DNA of 43,349 nt from Lachnospiraceae bacterium (GCA_015057955.1 SVDE01000007.1:1-43349), one strand, 5' to 3'. Shown: positions 1 through 8,756, counted from the first letter of the stretch. Numbers and translations: made by a program. Notes: generated by a model not told the origin, from the letters alone.

Positions 1-54
1 AATGAGTGTTACTTTATTATTAGGAAAATATAAGAACCGGCAAAGGAGACTTAA

Positions 55-2385
55 ATGATCACTCTTACAGACAAACCTGTATATCTGCTGAACGGGACCA
101 CTCTTTCCGAAACTCCCGGCCAGTACTCCGTAAGCGAAGCCGATGCCCGCAAAGGCACCATGGCATACTCTATCCTGAACGCGCACAACACATCAGGAAA
201 CATGGACAAGCTTCAGCTTCGTTTCGATAAACTCATATCACACGACATCACATATGTAGGCATCATTCAGACCGCAAGGGCTTCAGGCCTTGAAAAGTTC
301 CCTATGCCTTACGCGCTCACCTGCTGCCACAATTCGCTGTGCGCGGTAGGCGGCACAATAAATGAGGACGACCACGAGTTCGGTCTTACATGCGCCAAGA
401 AATACGGCGGCATCTTTGTTCCTCCTCATCAGGCAGTCATTCACCAGTTCGCAAGGGAGATGATGGCAACAGGCGCCGGAATGATCCTCGGCTCTGACTC
501 CCACACCCGTTACGGTGCTTTAGGCACAATGGGCGTAGGCGAAGGCGGCGGCGAGCTTGCCAAGCAGCTCCTTAACAAAACATATGATGTGAACATGCCC
601 AAGGTTGTCTGCGTATATCTCACAGGCAAGCCTGAACCCGGCGTAGGTCCCCAGGACGTTGCGATCGCTCTTGTCGGTGCCACATTCGGAAATGAGTTCG
701 TCAAGAACAAAGTCCTTGAATTTGTAGGCCCCGGAATCGACAACCTGAGCGCTGATTTCCGTATCGGCATAGACGTCATGACCACTGAGACCACATGTCT
801 TTCTTCCATATGGAGAACCGACAGCGAGATCAAAGACTGGTATGAGATACACGGAAGGGCTGAAGACTACAAAGAGCTCAATCCGGCAGAAGTCGCTTAT
901 TATGACAGCCTCATCGAGATCGACCTCTCCAAGGTCAAGCCGATGATAGCTCTTCCCTGCCATCCGAGCTGCGCTGTAACAATAGAAGAATTCAACGCCA
1001 ACCTCGATGACATTCTAACAGAGACCGAAAAGAGGGCTCGCATTTCCCTGAACGCTCCCGACTTCGAGCTTCACAGCAAAATCAGGAACGGAAAGTTCTA
1101 CGTTGAGCAGGGTATCATCGCCGGCTGCGCAGGAGGTGGATTTGAAAACCTCTGTGCCGCTGCCGACATCCTCCGCGGCTCAAATATCGGATCTGACATG
1201 TTTACCTTAAGCGTATATCCGGCTTCAATGCCTGTATACATGGAACTCATAAAGAACGGCGTCGCTGCCGACCTCATCACTGCAGGCGCAGTCATGAAGA
1301 CAGCTTTCTGCGGACCTTGCTTCGGTGCAGGAGATACCCCGGGCAACGGAGACTTCTCCATCCGTCATTCAACAAGGAACTTCCCGAACAGGGAAGGCAG
1401 CAAGCCGGGCGCAGGCCAGATAGCTTCCGTTGCTCTCATGGACGCAAGGTCAATTGCCGCAACAGCTGCAAATAAGGGATATCTTATCCCCGCTACTGAC
1501 ATTGATGTAAACTTTAATAAGAGAAAATACTTCTTCGACAAGACCATTTACGAGAACAGGGTATTTGACAGCAAGGGCGTTGCAGATCCCGATGCCGAGA
1601 TCAAACAGGGTCCCAACATCAAAGACTGGCCTGCAATGTCAGCTCTTCCCGAGAATCTTGTACTCAAGATCGTCAGCGAGATCCACGATCCCGTCACCAC
1701 TACTGACGAGCTCATACCTTCAGGCGAGACTTCCTCATACAGGTCCAACCCGCTCGGACTTGCTGAGTTCACTCTCTCAAGAAAAGACCCTGAGTATGTC
1801 GGCGAGGCTAAGAAGGTCCGTGACGTGGAAACCGCCCGCAAAGAAGCCAAATGCCAGGGCGTGGCTCTGCCTGAGTTCAGACCCATCAAGCATACTCTTA
1901 AACAGTACTTCCGCTTCAGCGATGAAGAGTTCGGCATCGGCTCAACCATATACGCAGTCAAGCCGGGCGACGGCTCCGCCAGGGAGCAGGCCGCAAGCTG
2001 CCAGAAGGTGCTTGGCGGATGGGCAAACATCGCCCGTGAATACGCCACAAAGCGCTACCGCTCTAACCTCATCAACTGGGGCATGGTACCGTTCACCTTC
2101 CCCGAGACGGACATTCCGTTCCACAAGGGCGACTGGATCTTCGTTCCGGGCATTGCATCTCAGCTTGCCGCCGGCGCTACAGAGTTTACGGCATATATCG
2201 TAAGGCCGACCGAAGAGAAGAAGGCCGAGGAAGGATGCGATGAAGCTGCAATGAACAGCGCGGCTCTTGCAGATCCGGACACTGCTGCTGACATGGTGAA
2301 GATCACGCTCCACATGGATCCTCTCACCGATGATGAGAAGGACATCATCCTCAAGGGATGCCTGATAAATTACTATAAAGGGTAA
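55..2385 (+). CDS. Aconitase-superfamily hydratase (YbhJ-like)
   Basis: A 776-residue member of the aconitase/isopropylmalate isomerase superfamily, predicted to be a cytoplasmic [4Fe-4S] hydro-lyase. The substrate is not certain; it resembles the YbhJ-like branch more than classical AcnA or AcnB. A GSDSHT motif lies near residue 145. The cluster ligands should be one Cys in AGCAGG (near 356) and two in CGPC (419-422). The swivel-domain motif GSAREQ is near 640. The conserved arrangement of catalytic domain followed by swivel domain is complete and the length fits. The start follows an AAAGGAG ribosome site about 8 nt upstream. No citrate synthase or isocitrate dehydrogenase gene is adjacent, so a role in a TCA branch cannot be read from context. 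Family assignment is firm; substrate is inference. Confidence 0.85.
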   Translation: MITLTDKPVYLLNGTTLSETPGQYSVSEADARKGTMAYSILNAHNTSGNMDKLQLRFDKLISHDITYVGIIQTARASGLEKFPMPYALTCCHNSLCAVGGTINEDDHEFGLTCAKKYGGIFVPPHQAVIHQFAREMMATGAGMILGSDSHTRYGALGTMGVGEGGGELAKQLLNKTYDVNMPKVVCVYLTGKPEPGVGPQDVAIALVGATFGNEFVKNKVLEFVGPGIDNLSADFRIGIDVMTTETTCLSSIWRTDSEIKDWYEIHGRAEDYKELNPAEVAYYDSLIEIDLSKVKPMIALPCHPSCAVTIEEFNANLDDILTETEKRARISLNAPDFELHSKIRNGKFYVEQGIIAGCAGGGFENLCAAADILRGSNIGSDMFTLSVYPASMPVYMELIKNGVAADLITAGAVMKTAFCGPCFGAGDTPGNGDFSIRHSTRNFPNREGSKPGAGQIASVALMDARSIAATAANKGYLIPATDIDVNFNKRKYFFDKTIYENRVFDSKGVADPDAEIKQGPNIKDWPAMSALPENLVLKIVSEIHDPVTTTDELIPSGETSSYRSNPLGLAEFTLSRKDPEYVGEAKKVRDVETARKEAKCQGVALPEFRPIKHTLKQYFRFSDEEFGIGSTIYAVKPGDGSAREQAASCQKVLGGWANIAREYATKRYRSNLINWGMVPFTFPETDIPFHKGDWIFVPGIASQLAAGATEFTAYIVRPTEEKKAEEGCDEAAMNSAALADPDTAADMVKITLHMDPLTDDEKDIILKGCLINYYKG

Positions 2386-2403
2386 TTCGTCTTTTTAGCA
2401 GGG

Positions 2404-2430
2404 CGTTAGGGGGCAGTCTGCCCCCTAACG
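2404..2430. repeat. Near-perfect GC-rich palindrome 1 downstream of the hydratase
   Basis: Arms CGTTAGGGGGCAG and CTGCCCCCTAACG (13 bp each) are separated by a single T. It begins 19 nt after the hydratase stop and has no T-run, so it is not a classical terminator. It may stabilise mRNA 3' ends or be a REP-like element. Two related hairpins follow within 160 bp. Confidence 0.7.
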
Positions 2431-2495
2431 GTAGGTTTTCAGCTGGTTTGAGGTCAAAACCATAGCGCTAGGGGGCGATTTGAGCCAAACAATAA

Positions 2496-2535
2496 GCGCT
2501 AGGGGGCGGTTTTCACCCCCTAGCGCACTATTTTT
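2496..2535 (+). terminator. Palindrome 2, probable terminator of the hydratase
   Basis: Arms GCGCTAGGGGG (2496-2506) and CCCCCTAGCGC (2516-2526) with a 9-nt loop are followed by ACTA and TTTTT at 2531-2535. This is the only one of the three hairpins with a T-run on the + strand. A lone half copy of the left arm sits at 2465-2477. Confidence 0.6.
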
Positions 2536-2559
2536 AGTCAATAATAATGTAGAAATGCC

Positions 2560-2588
2560 GCGTTATGGGGCAAACTGCCCCATAACGC
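2560..2588. repeat. GC-rich palindrome 3
   Basis: Arms GCGTTATGGGGCA and TGCCCCATAACGC are separated by AAC. It lies 10 nt from the end of the convergent aldo/keto reductase gene and could act as a stability or termination structure for that mRNA. The arm sequence is a variant of the two hairpins just upstream. Confidence 0.65.
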
Positions 2589-2597
2589 CATATCAAT

Positions 2598-3620
2598 TCA
2601 GACCTGTATCTCGCCTGACAGGATCTTCCTGTAATCTTCCAGATTCTTTCTCAGCAGATTCGGAATGTCAAGTTCGTAAGGACATCTTGTCTTGCAGATT
2701 CCGCAGTCAACGCAGTCATCGATCTTGGCCATCTCCGCCTGCCAATGCTCATTAAGCCAGGCTGCGCTCGGGGCACGGCGGACCATCTGGGACATTCTTG
2801 CACATGCATTGATCGTAATACCGACCGTGCACGGTGCACAGTAACCGCAGCCTCTGCAGAATTCTCCGAGGAGTTCTTTCCTGTCACTTTCTATCACTGC
2901 TTTAAGCTCATCTGTCATTTCGGGCATTTCATCGAAGAATGACAGCCACTCGTCCAGTTCATTTTCTCTCTGGACACCCCAGATCGGAAGCGCCGGATAC
3001 TGGCTCATGAATGCCATGCACGCTTTTGAGTTGGTAAGAAGTCCTCCGGAGAGACCTTTCATTGCTATGAATCCCATGCCGGCTTCTTCGCAGGCTTTTA
3101 CCAGGGCGATGTCCCGGTCACTTGCAAGATACGAGAACGGGAACTGAAGGGTCTCATAAAGACCGCTCTTTACTATCTCTTCCGCTACACCTATCTTATG
3201 TGCGGTGATGCCTATGTGGAGGATCTTTCCCTCTTCTTTTGCCTTCAGCAATTCCTCATACAATCCTGTTCCGTCGTCCGGAGCGAAGCACTGCGGTGCG
3301 CAGTGGAGCTGATATATGTCAATATAATCCGTCTTCAAAAGCCTAAGGCTTGTCTCAAGGTCCTTCCTGAGATCCTCGCCGGTCTTGGCCTGAGTCTTTG
3401 TGGCGATGAACACCTTATCTCTCATGCCTTCAAATGCGATACCCACTTTTTCTTCACTATCCGTATAAGCCCTTGCGGTATCGAAATATGTCATCCCGTT
3501 ATCATATGCCTTGCGCAGCAGCATGACAGCATAATCAGTGCTTACCCTCTGTATGGGCAGAGCGCCAAACGCATTCTGGGGAGTTGTTATCCCGGTCTTT
3601 CCAAGTGTGAGATTCTTCAT
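2598..3620 (-). CDS. Aldo/keto reductase with C-terminal 4Fe-4S domain
   Basis: A 340-residue oxidoreductase. The N-terminal three-quarters is an aldo/keto reductase TIM barrel (LGKTGI near the start, DTARAYTDSEEKVG with the conserved Asp and Tyr, ATKTQAKTG with the Lys). The C-terminus carries cysteine clusters CRGCGYCAPC and CVDCGICKTRCPY, which look like iron-sulfur ligands, as in the ferredoxin-fused AKR group of anaerobes. The start at 3620 is chosen over an upstream ATG (3650) because AAAGGAG lies directly before it. A TATAAT-like box on the minus strand (3665-3670) would place transcription start near 3658. The physiological substrate is unknown. Confidence 0.85.
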   Translation of the reverse strand: MKNLTLGKTGITTPQNAFGALPIQRVSTDYAVMLLRKAYDNGMTYFDTARAYTDSEEKVGIAFEGMRDKVFIATKTQAKTGEDLRKDLETSLRLLKTDYIDIYQLHCAPQCFAPDDGTGLYEELLKAKEEGKILHIGITAHKIGVAEEIVKSGLYETLQFPFSYLASDRDIALVKACEEAGMGFIAMKGLSGGLLTNSKACMAFMSQYPALPIWGVQRENELDEWLSFFDEMPEMTDELKAVIESDRKELLGEFCRGCGYCAPCTVGITINACARMSQMVRRAPSAAWLNEHWQAEMAKIDDCVDCGICKTRCPYELDIPNLLRKNLEDYRKILSGEIQV

Positions 3621-3801
3621 GGCGGTCTCCTTTCCATTCACATTTATCATTCCTATTTATGATGATTATATTATGTCGGTAAAGGATTGAAAAGTGTTTA
3701 TATATTTATGTAAAAAACAGTTTTCTGTGGAGCGATGTAATACATTTTCTGTAATACACATCAAATATATCGTAGTTTTTCACAAATCGAAATGACGTCC
3801 A

Positions 3802-3830
3802 TTGACACAGAAAGAGCGCCCGTTTAGAAT
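3802..3830 (+). promoter_or_regulatory. Sigma-A promoter of the tad operon
   Basis: TTGACA at 3802-3807, a 17-nt spacer and TAGAAT at 3825-3830 give a near-consensus promoter. Predicted start is about 3837, leaving a leader of about 67 nt with two small inverted repeats (CATCCG/CGGATG just after the start, CATCGG-TT-CCGATG at 3860-3873) before tadZ. No other good promoter was seen ahead of tadA or tadB. Confidence 0.6.
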
Positions 3831-3903
3831 GTGCTCATCATCCGATCCCGGATGTTCCTCATCGGTTCCGATGCAGGTTTTTACACAGGAAAAGAGGTCC
3901 ATA

Positions 3904-4911
3904 ATGGCAGGATATTCCCTGGCTGTCTTTAGTGACAGTTTCGATTACATCCATCATTTTTTGGCATATTGCCGTGATCATGATACGCCTTTTGATGTTT
4001 CCGGGTTTACAGATCCGCAGTCCCTTAAGGCTCACCTTAAGAACTGCGGCATCGATATACTGCTGCTCCCCCGGGGTATGGAACATATAGGAATTATCAA
4101 CCTAAAGTCGGAAAAAAAGATAGGAGAGATCGTGTACCTGGGGGAGCAGCGAAATCTTGGATCATCTCCTAAAGAAATACTCATGTATCAGCCGATGTCA
4201 TATCTGCTGTCAGACCTTGAGACAATAGCAAGCACATCTTTTAATGATCGGCCTGACAGCGATCCCGATCTTTGTATTGTCGGAATATTTGCCCTCGACG
4301 GGGACGCATCTCCCGGTGATCTGGCGATCCTCCTGTCAGACTCTCCCGAGTTTTCAGGGAAAAAAGTTCTTTATATCGATCTGGACAGTTTTTCCGGGTT
4401 TAGTTACGAGCACAGTCTCAAGCTTAACGGCAGCCTGTCTGATCTGATCTTTTATTACACCATGGGGTCTGATGAGCTGGCTTATGCGCTTAAACAGTGC
4501 GTAGTCCAACTAGGCAGCATCCACTATGTGGCTCCTGCTGTCGCCGGCGATGATCCTGACGAGATCGCGTACACACAGTGGAGATCCTTTGTCACCGCTA
4601 TTGCCGCCGCCGGAAATTATAGCGTGGTCATATTTAATCTAAGATCAAACTGCCGGAATTTCCTGCATATGTTCGCCGCATGCAGGAAGATATATCTTTT
4701 CGCCAACTCATACGAGACAGCAGTATCAGGTGCTTTTACATCCGGGTACAGCGGTGCAAGGGCAATGGCCTTCCATGATCATTTCATCCGCAACGAGCGT
4801 CCCGACATACTTCTCAGGATGGAAGACGGGTATGAGATCCAGGCCGGGATCCTTCAGAATGCTTCTTCAAAAACGAAGAAATTTAAAGACCGATGGAAAA
4901 AAACGACCTGA
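3904..4911 (+). CDS. tadZ: TadZ/CpaE-like pilus localisation ATPase homologue
   Basis: A 335-residue protein whose position, first in the Tad operon and overlapping tadA by 19 nt, fits TadZ/CpaE, the factor that places the Tad machine at the cell pole. Residues 1 to about 110 resemble an atypical receiver-like domain. The rest resembles a MinD/ParA-type fold (VGIFALDGDASPGD, KKVLYIDLDS). The usual P-loop GGxGK(T/S) is absent: the equivalent loop reads ALDGDASPGD, so ATP hydrolysis is doubtful. The start at 3904 is preferred to an upstream in-frame ATG because AAGAGG precedes it. Identification rests on context plus weak similarity. Confidence 0.65.
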   Translation: MAGYSLAVFSDSFDYIHHFLAYCRDHDTPFDVSGFTDPQSLKAHLKNCGIDILLLPRGMEHIGIINLKSEKKIGEIVYLGEQRNLGSSPKEILMYQPMSYLLSDLETIASTSFNDRPDSDPDLCIVGIFALDGDASPGDLAILLSDSPEFSGKKVLYIDLDSFSGFSYEHSLKLNGSLSDLIFYYTMGSDELAYALKQCVVQLGSIHYVAPAVAGDDPDEIAYTQWRSFVTAIAAAGNYSVVIFNLRSNCRNFLHMFAACRKIYLFANSYETAVSGAFTSGYSGARAMAFHDHFIRNERPDILLRMEDGYEIQAGILQNASSKTKKFKDRWKKTT

Positions 4912-5768
4912 CCGCCCGCTTAAAAAAACGGCTTATCAATGATATCGACATTGACCGCTCTCTGGACGCTCCCGAACTGAAAAAACATATCGCGGGCATG
5001 ATCGGAGATGAACTATACGGATCCCTCCTTTCCGTCAGCGAAAGGCTGCAGGTCTGCAGGGAATTGTTCAACTCCGTACGCGGACTCGATGTGCTCCAGG
5101 AGATAATTGACGACGATGAGATAACAGAGATCATGATCAATGGTCCCGAAAGCATCTTTATCGAAAAGCACGGTGTCCTCTCAAGATATGACGGCTGTTT
5201 TTCTTCACCTGACAGGCTGACCGATGTTATTCAGACCATCGCGGGGCAGTCAAACAAAAGGGTGAATGAAGCCTCTCCCATAGTCGATACCAGACTTCCG
5301 GACGGCTCACGTGTAAATGTGGTCCTTCCTCCGGTTTCTGTAAGCGGTGCGACTGTAACGATAAGAAAGTTTCCTAAAAATCCCATATCAATGGACGACC
5401 TGATCCGCTTTGGGAGCATTACCGAAGAAGCGGCTGCTTTTCTAAAGGACCTTGTCAGATCAGGCTACAACATCTTCATCAGCGGCGGTACAGGTTCCGG
5501 GAAGACCACATTCTTAAATGCGCTGTCCGATTATATCCCTAAGTCTGAACGCATCATTACGATAGAGGATTCAGCTGAGCTTCAGATCCGCCACATAGAT
5601 AATCTTGTCAGTCTCGAATGCAGGCCTCCCAATACCGAAGGCGAAAATGAGATCTCCATACGCGACCTTATAAGAACATCTCTCAGGATGCGTCCGGACC
5701 GGATCATCGTAGGGGAAGTAAGGGGAGCTGAAGCCTTTGACATGCTGCAGGCGATGAACACAGGACAT
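4893..5768 (+). pseudogene. tadA: tadA (cpaF) 5' part, interrupted by the mobile element
   Basis: First 292 codons of the Tad pilus secretion ATPase (PilT/VirB11 family), which powers assembly of the Flp pilin. Visible are the N-terminal domain, Walker A GGTGSGKT (about 198-205), the Asp box ITIEDSAE and Walker B VGEVRGAEAFDMLQAMNTGH. The host frame breaks after His-292 and continues into element DNA to a stop at 5858, giving a 321-residue truncated product that lacks the C-terminal part of the ATPase core. The missing C-terminal 105 codons are at 18296-18613 in the correct frame. Joined, they give a 397-residue protein of normal family size. The gene is split, not decayed. Confidence 0.93.
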
Positions 5769-7422
5769 CTTGGATTCCCGTCTTGCCTACAATTATTTCT
5801 CCCGATTCCTTACTATCATTACTATTATTTACGGGCAATGCGCTCGTTATTTTTATAGTCTTTCCGGACTTCAGTGTCATATCAATATCTCCATTCTCAT
5901 AAATATCTATTCTTTCAATATAGTTCAGCACTCTATCTCTATCGATAGTCGTAAAGCTTCTTAGCTCTGCAAGGGCTTCTTTTATTTCACTGATTTTGTT
6001 ATGAACAAAAGAATCATCCAGTGCCAAAGCCTCTTTTTGTGTAATAAGATTTGTGAGGTCCGAAATATCATTTTCGAATCCGTTAATTCGGTTTTTAATC
6101 CGTTCTTTCGCCGCATCATTTAATCCACCTTCTGAAAGACTGTCAATCAGAACATCTATTTTCTGTTCCAAAGAAGCTTTTTTCTTCTTCAAACTTTCAA
6201 TGGTTACTGAATCGGAATTAGCTGCCTCAACACATTCTGTCAGGACTTTTTCGAGTGCGGTAAAAGCCTGTTCCTGTTCGGCAAAAGTTGCTTTTAATAC
6301 CTGCCTGGTTATTTCTTCCATATCTTTTTCTGTGATTTTGGCTGAAGGAAAAGGACAATCGGAATGATTTTTTACTCTATATATAGGTTTAGTCTCTTTA
6401 CGATCAGCATACCCGAAGTGGTAGGGCTTTCCGCAGCAAGCGCAGAAAATTTTTCCCGCAAAAAGGTGAGTTCCCCGAAAATGAGCTTGTGTAACTTCTT
6501 TATCAGCAGTGACATATGTGGTCTTACGTGTTTGTCGTATCCTCTGAGCCATTTCAAACAGCTCAGGATCAATGATCTGTAAGTCATTTCTTTCTATCAA
6601 TATCCAAGATTCCTTTGGAAGCTTAATGCGCTTTGATTTAGATTTCCCAGCCCCAAGCTTGGTCGTGCGCTTATTGATATAAAAGTGTCCGATATATCGT
6701 TCATCCTGCAGAATATTTGATATGGTTTTTTCACTCATATGTCTGCCCTTTTTATCCATCATTCTTTTGATGCCAGAGGGAGTTCCATTCCGGAAAACAT
6801 ACTCTTCAAAAATGCAGACAACGTCATCTGCTTCATCCTGATCAATGCTGATGGTTTTAGTTTCTCTATTCCAGTCATAGCCGAAAGAAATATCTTTGGC
6901 AGATAACTCTTTCCTTTCACAACGGAGCTTATGAGTCATTCTTCCTTTTTCACTTTGATCACTGACATAGTCTGCATCCATAGCAAATTTTATTGAGTTG
7001 AATATCCTCTCCTTCCGGTCTTCAAAGTCGTGGATGAAAGAATCTTCCAAGGTGAGAACGGTGACTTCTTTTTCCCTTAATAAATTGGTCAGGGCAAGAG
7101 AATTGTATTCATCACGGTTAAGTCTGGACATGGATTTTACAATAATCAGATCCAACAGCCCCTCTTCCACATCATGAAGCAGCCGGTTATAATCCGGCCG
7201 GTTGTAATCACTTTTGCCAGAAATTCCATCATCCACATATACACTTATTAGTGCGATATTGGGGTGCGTTTCGATATAACTTTTAGCTAGGGCGACCTGA
7301 TTAGAGCAGGAATCCTTTTGGCTGTCATTATCCGTTGATACACGCGCATATACACCTGCACGGACTGTTCCGATAGCTGTTTTTCCGTTTACTATTTCTT
7401 TGATTTTATCTACATATCCCAT
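5704..7422 (-). CDS. Large serine recombinase (element integrase)
   Basis: A 572-residue large serine integrase that should carry out site-specific integration and excision. In order: resolvase-type catalytic domain with nucleophile Ser in YARVST (about 26-31) and VKSMSRLNR; a recombinase domain; a zinc-binding motif CACCGKPYHF with a later CPF; a long coiled coil (about 400-500); and a C-terminal beta segment. The last 20 or so residues come from host DNA: the frame crosses attL at 5764-5768 and stops inside antisense tadA. In the circular form a different 44-residue tail would replace them. It lies 3 nt after the upstream recombinase-like gene and shares its operon and the promoter at 8634-8661. 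Confidence 0.92.
   Translation of the reverse strand: MGYVDKIKEIVNGKTAIGTVRAGVYARVSTDNDSQKDSCSNQVALAKSYIETHPNIALISVYVDDGISGKSDYNRPDYNRLLHDVEEGLLDLIIVKSMSRLNRDEYNSLALTNLLREKEVTVLTLEDSFIHDFEDRKERIFNSIKFAMDADYVSDQSEKGRMTHKLRCERKELSAKDISFGYDWNRETKTISIDQDEADDVVCIFEEYVFRNGTPSGIKRMMDKKGRHMSEKTISNILQDERYIGHFYINKRTTKLGAGKSKSKRIKLPKESWILIERNDLQIIDPELFEMAQRIRQTRKTTYVTADKEVTQAHFRGTHLFAGKIFCACCGKPYHFGYADRKETKPIYRVKNHSDCPFPSAKITEKDMEEITRQVLKATFAEQEQAFTALEKVLTECVEAANSDSVTIESLKKKKASLEQKIDVLIDSLSEGGLNDAAKERIKNRINGFENDISDLTNLITQKEALALDDSFVHNKISEIKEALAELRSFTTIDRDRVLNYIERIDIYENGDIDMTLKSGKTIKITSALPVNNSNDSKESGEIIVGKTGIQDVLCSSPAACQRLQLPLLPLR
5764..5785. other. attL, left junction of the integrated element
   Basis: The 5-bp identity GACAT (5764-5768) is shared with the right junction at 18291-18295. 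The element arm continues with CTT, GGATTC (5772-5777), CCG, TCTTG (5781-5785). These arm blocks are exact complements of blocks at the right end in mirror order. The centre of symmetry places the crossover dinucleotide CA at 5766-5767. Confidence 0.85.
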
Positions 7423-7425
7423 AAT

Positions 7426-8112
7426 CTATATCTCCTTCCTATATTTCAAAAATCCATCTTGTAATGAATAAATGTCTAGTTGCAGAGCTTCGCGGACTTT
7501 ACAAAAGTTTGCAGTCCTCCAATGGACATCATTCAGATTCTGAACAAGGAGCAGGTCATATTGTTCCTTGTTTTCAATCAATCGTTTCAGATTGATCTGC
7601 TCTCCGTCATTCTGATGGAGACTTTCATCAAAAAACTGGTCTTTGATAGACCAGTTTGTTTTCATCTTCGCAAAAAGTTTCATGGTATCATTCTGCACGG
7701 TTACGATCTGTTTCAGTTGATTCTGTTCCCCGAACCGGCAGTTATAAGTAGCAACCCGCAATGGTTTGTCAAAGGGCTCTTCCTCAAAAATGAAGTTGCC
7801 GTTTTCAACCGAAAAAACAGATATGCCTTTTTCCCGAAACTCCTTTAGTATATCCATACATTTCTTTGTGTTTTTACTTATATGATAAAAGTCCTTCACG
7901 ATCAGCGCATCGTATTGCTCACAACAATTTTGGAGGCGGTCAAATTCATGTCGTTCACACCTGAGCAGACTTTTATCACAAAAAACATCAGCAATTTCAA
8001 AGCCCTTGGATTCTGCAAATTCTCCAAGGGCTTTTAGCTGAGTTTCATATACAATTGGCCTTTTATCTGATCCGTCTGTGAAATGATATATCACTGCTTT
8101 TGGTTTTATCAT
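7426..8112 (-). CDS. Serine-recombinase-like companion protein lacking the usual catalytic motif
   Basis: A 228-residue protein resembling a resolvase catalytic fold without its active site. QLKALGEFAESKGFEI, the FCDKS loop and YDALIVKDFYHISKN follow the pattern of serine recombinase N-domains. The usual YxRVS(T/S) is replaced by YHFTDGS, and the Arg-rich SRLxR segment by YHISKN. A second weaker copy of the pattern (YDLLLVQNLNDV) is near the C-terminus. It is 3 nt upstream of the integrase and its ATG overlaps the preceding small gene's TGA (ATGA). A role as integrase partner or directionality factor is inference from position. GGAGG precedes the start. Confidence 0.65.
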   Translation of the reverse strand: MIKPKAVIYHFTDGSDKRPIVYETQLKALGEFAESKGFEIADVFCDKSLLRCERHEFDRLQNCCEQYDALIVKDFYHISKNTKKCMDILKEFREKGISVFSVENGNFIFEEEPFDKPLRVATYNCRFGEQNQLKQIVTVQNDTMKLFAKMKTNWSIKDQFFDESLHQNDGEQINLKRLIENKEQYDLLLVQNLNDVHWRTANFCKVREALQLDIYSLQDGFLKYRKEI

Positions 8113-8246
8113 TGTCGCCTCCTTTCTTCGATAATATTAATTACCGCCTCAAACGGAGTTGGATCTTTAACTCCGCAGATATCTGTGCGTTTTAATATTT
8201 CTTCTTTTTTTCTCCGATTTTTCCTTTGCTTAATTCTTTTTTTCAT
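8109..8246 (-). CDS. Small basic protein of the recombinase operon
   Basis: A 45-residue, very basic protein (many Lys/Arg in the first 25 residues, then DPTPFEAV). The start at 8246 follows an AAAGGA site, and the stop overlaps the next gene's ATG in an ATGA arrangement, indicating translational coupling. Its function is not recognised. The size, charge and position just before the recombinases suit a DNA-binding accessory or excisionase-like factor, but no fold is evident. Confidence 0.6.
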   Translation of the reverse strand: MKKRIKQRKNRRKKEEILKRTDICGVKDPTPFEAVINIIEERRRQ

Positions 8247-8386
8247 ATTTATCCTTTCTTTTTTGGCATGCTTAATAATCATATTGCAATACAGCGACAT
8301 CCGATGATTCGGGAAACGCCGGGCTCTCACGAGCCATTTTTTGTTATCACGTGGCTTTGGCTTGCCACAATTTGGTTAAAAATTTT

Positions 8387-8415
8387 TCGGGTGTTATGCC
8401 GATGCTAACACCCGA
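8387..8415 (-). terminator. Possible attenuator/terminator inside the recombinase operon
   Basis: TCGGGTGTTA and TAACACCCGA form a 10-bp stem that includes the stop codon of the first gene of the leftward operon. On the minus strand it is followed by AAAAATTTTT, so the T-run is offset. It may reduce expression of the recombinases relative to the first gene. Confidence 0.45.
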
Positions 8416-8558
8416 GGTTTATTTTCACCTTTTATTGTTTTTCTGATTGCTGTGATCCTGCTTACAGCCATGTTATATATTGTTTCATCTATCTTGTTTG
8501 TCCGAAGCAGATCATTCAGTAATAGTATTTCAAGTGATAAATTGTTTTTTTCCTTCAT
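8394..8558 (-). CDS. Small hypothetical protein, first gene of recombinase operon
   Basis: A 54-residue, probably all-helical protein (LSLEILLLNDLLRTNKI, then YNMAVSRITAIRK). The start at 8558 is chosen over an in-frame ATG at 8585 because of AAGGAGAGG 5-8 nt upstream. It is the first gene after the leftward promoter and its stop codon lies in a hairpin. The family is not recognised; short helical proteins of this layout recur beside recombinases in clostridial elements, from general knowledge. A regulatory or excision role is possible only by position. Confidence 0.55.
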   Translation of the reverse strand: MKEKNNLSLEILLLNDLLRTNKIDETIYNMAVSRITAIRKTIKGENKPRVLASA

Positions 8559-8614
8559 ATATTTCCCTCTCCTTGTTAAAAACATTTAAGTTATTAGTTT
8601 GATTAAATTAGTAA

Positions 8615-8732
8615 CAAATTTGTTGTTTTCTGTATTATAACATCATATTTGTTATTGTCAACAGCAAATTTGTTGTTTTCAAATCGAAAATACATCTTTT
8701 TTGTATTTGGAGATAACTTTTTTGTTGTTTTT
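8615..8732. promoter_or_regulatory. Operator-like repeat array in the divergent control region
   Basis: CAAATTTGTTGTTTTC occurs exactly at 8615-8630 and 8665-8680 (50 bp apart). Degenerate copies are at 8644-8659 (13 of 16 match) and 8717-8732 (12 of 16). The exact copies bracket the leftward promoter and one degenerate copy fills its spacer. The adjacent XRE-family protein is the obvious candidate ligand; this assignment is inference. Confidence 0.6.
8634..8661 (-). promoter_or_regulatory. Consensus promoter for the leftward recombinase operon
   Basis: On the minus strand TTGACA (8661-8656), 16 nt and TATAAT (8639-8634) form a perfect-hexamer promoter. Predicted start is about 8627, inside the first operator repeat. 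Downstream are the two small genes, the companion recombinase and the integrase. Confidence 0.75.
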
Positions 8733-8756
8733 TTCATATCCATTTTAGTTAATATG

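Noticed and set aside
2480-2755. Possible gene across the hairpin patch after the hydratase
   Set aside because: Runs through palindromes and into the reductase gene antisense; no ribosome site.
8322-8369. Hairpins GGCTC-TCAC-GAGCC with T-run and GTGGC/GCCAC on the + strand
   Set aside because: Terminator-like on the + strand but no rightward gene precedes them; could belong to a small RNA, without further support.
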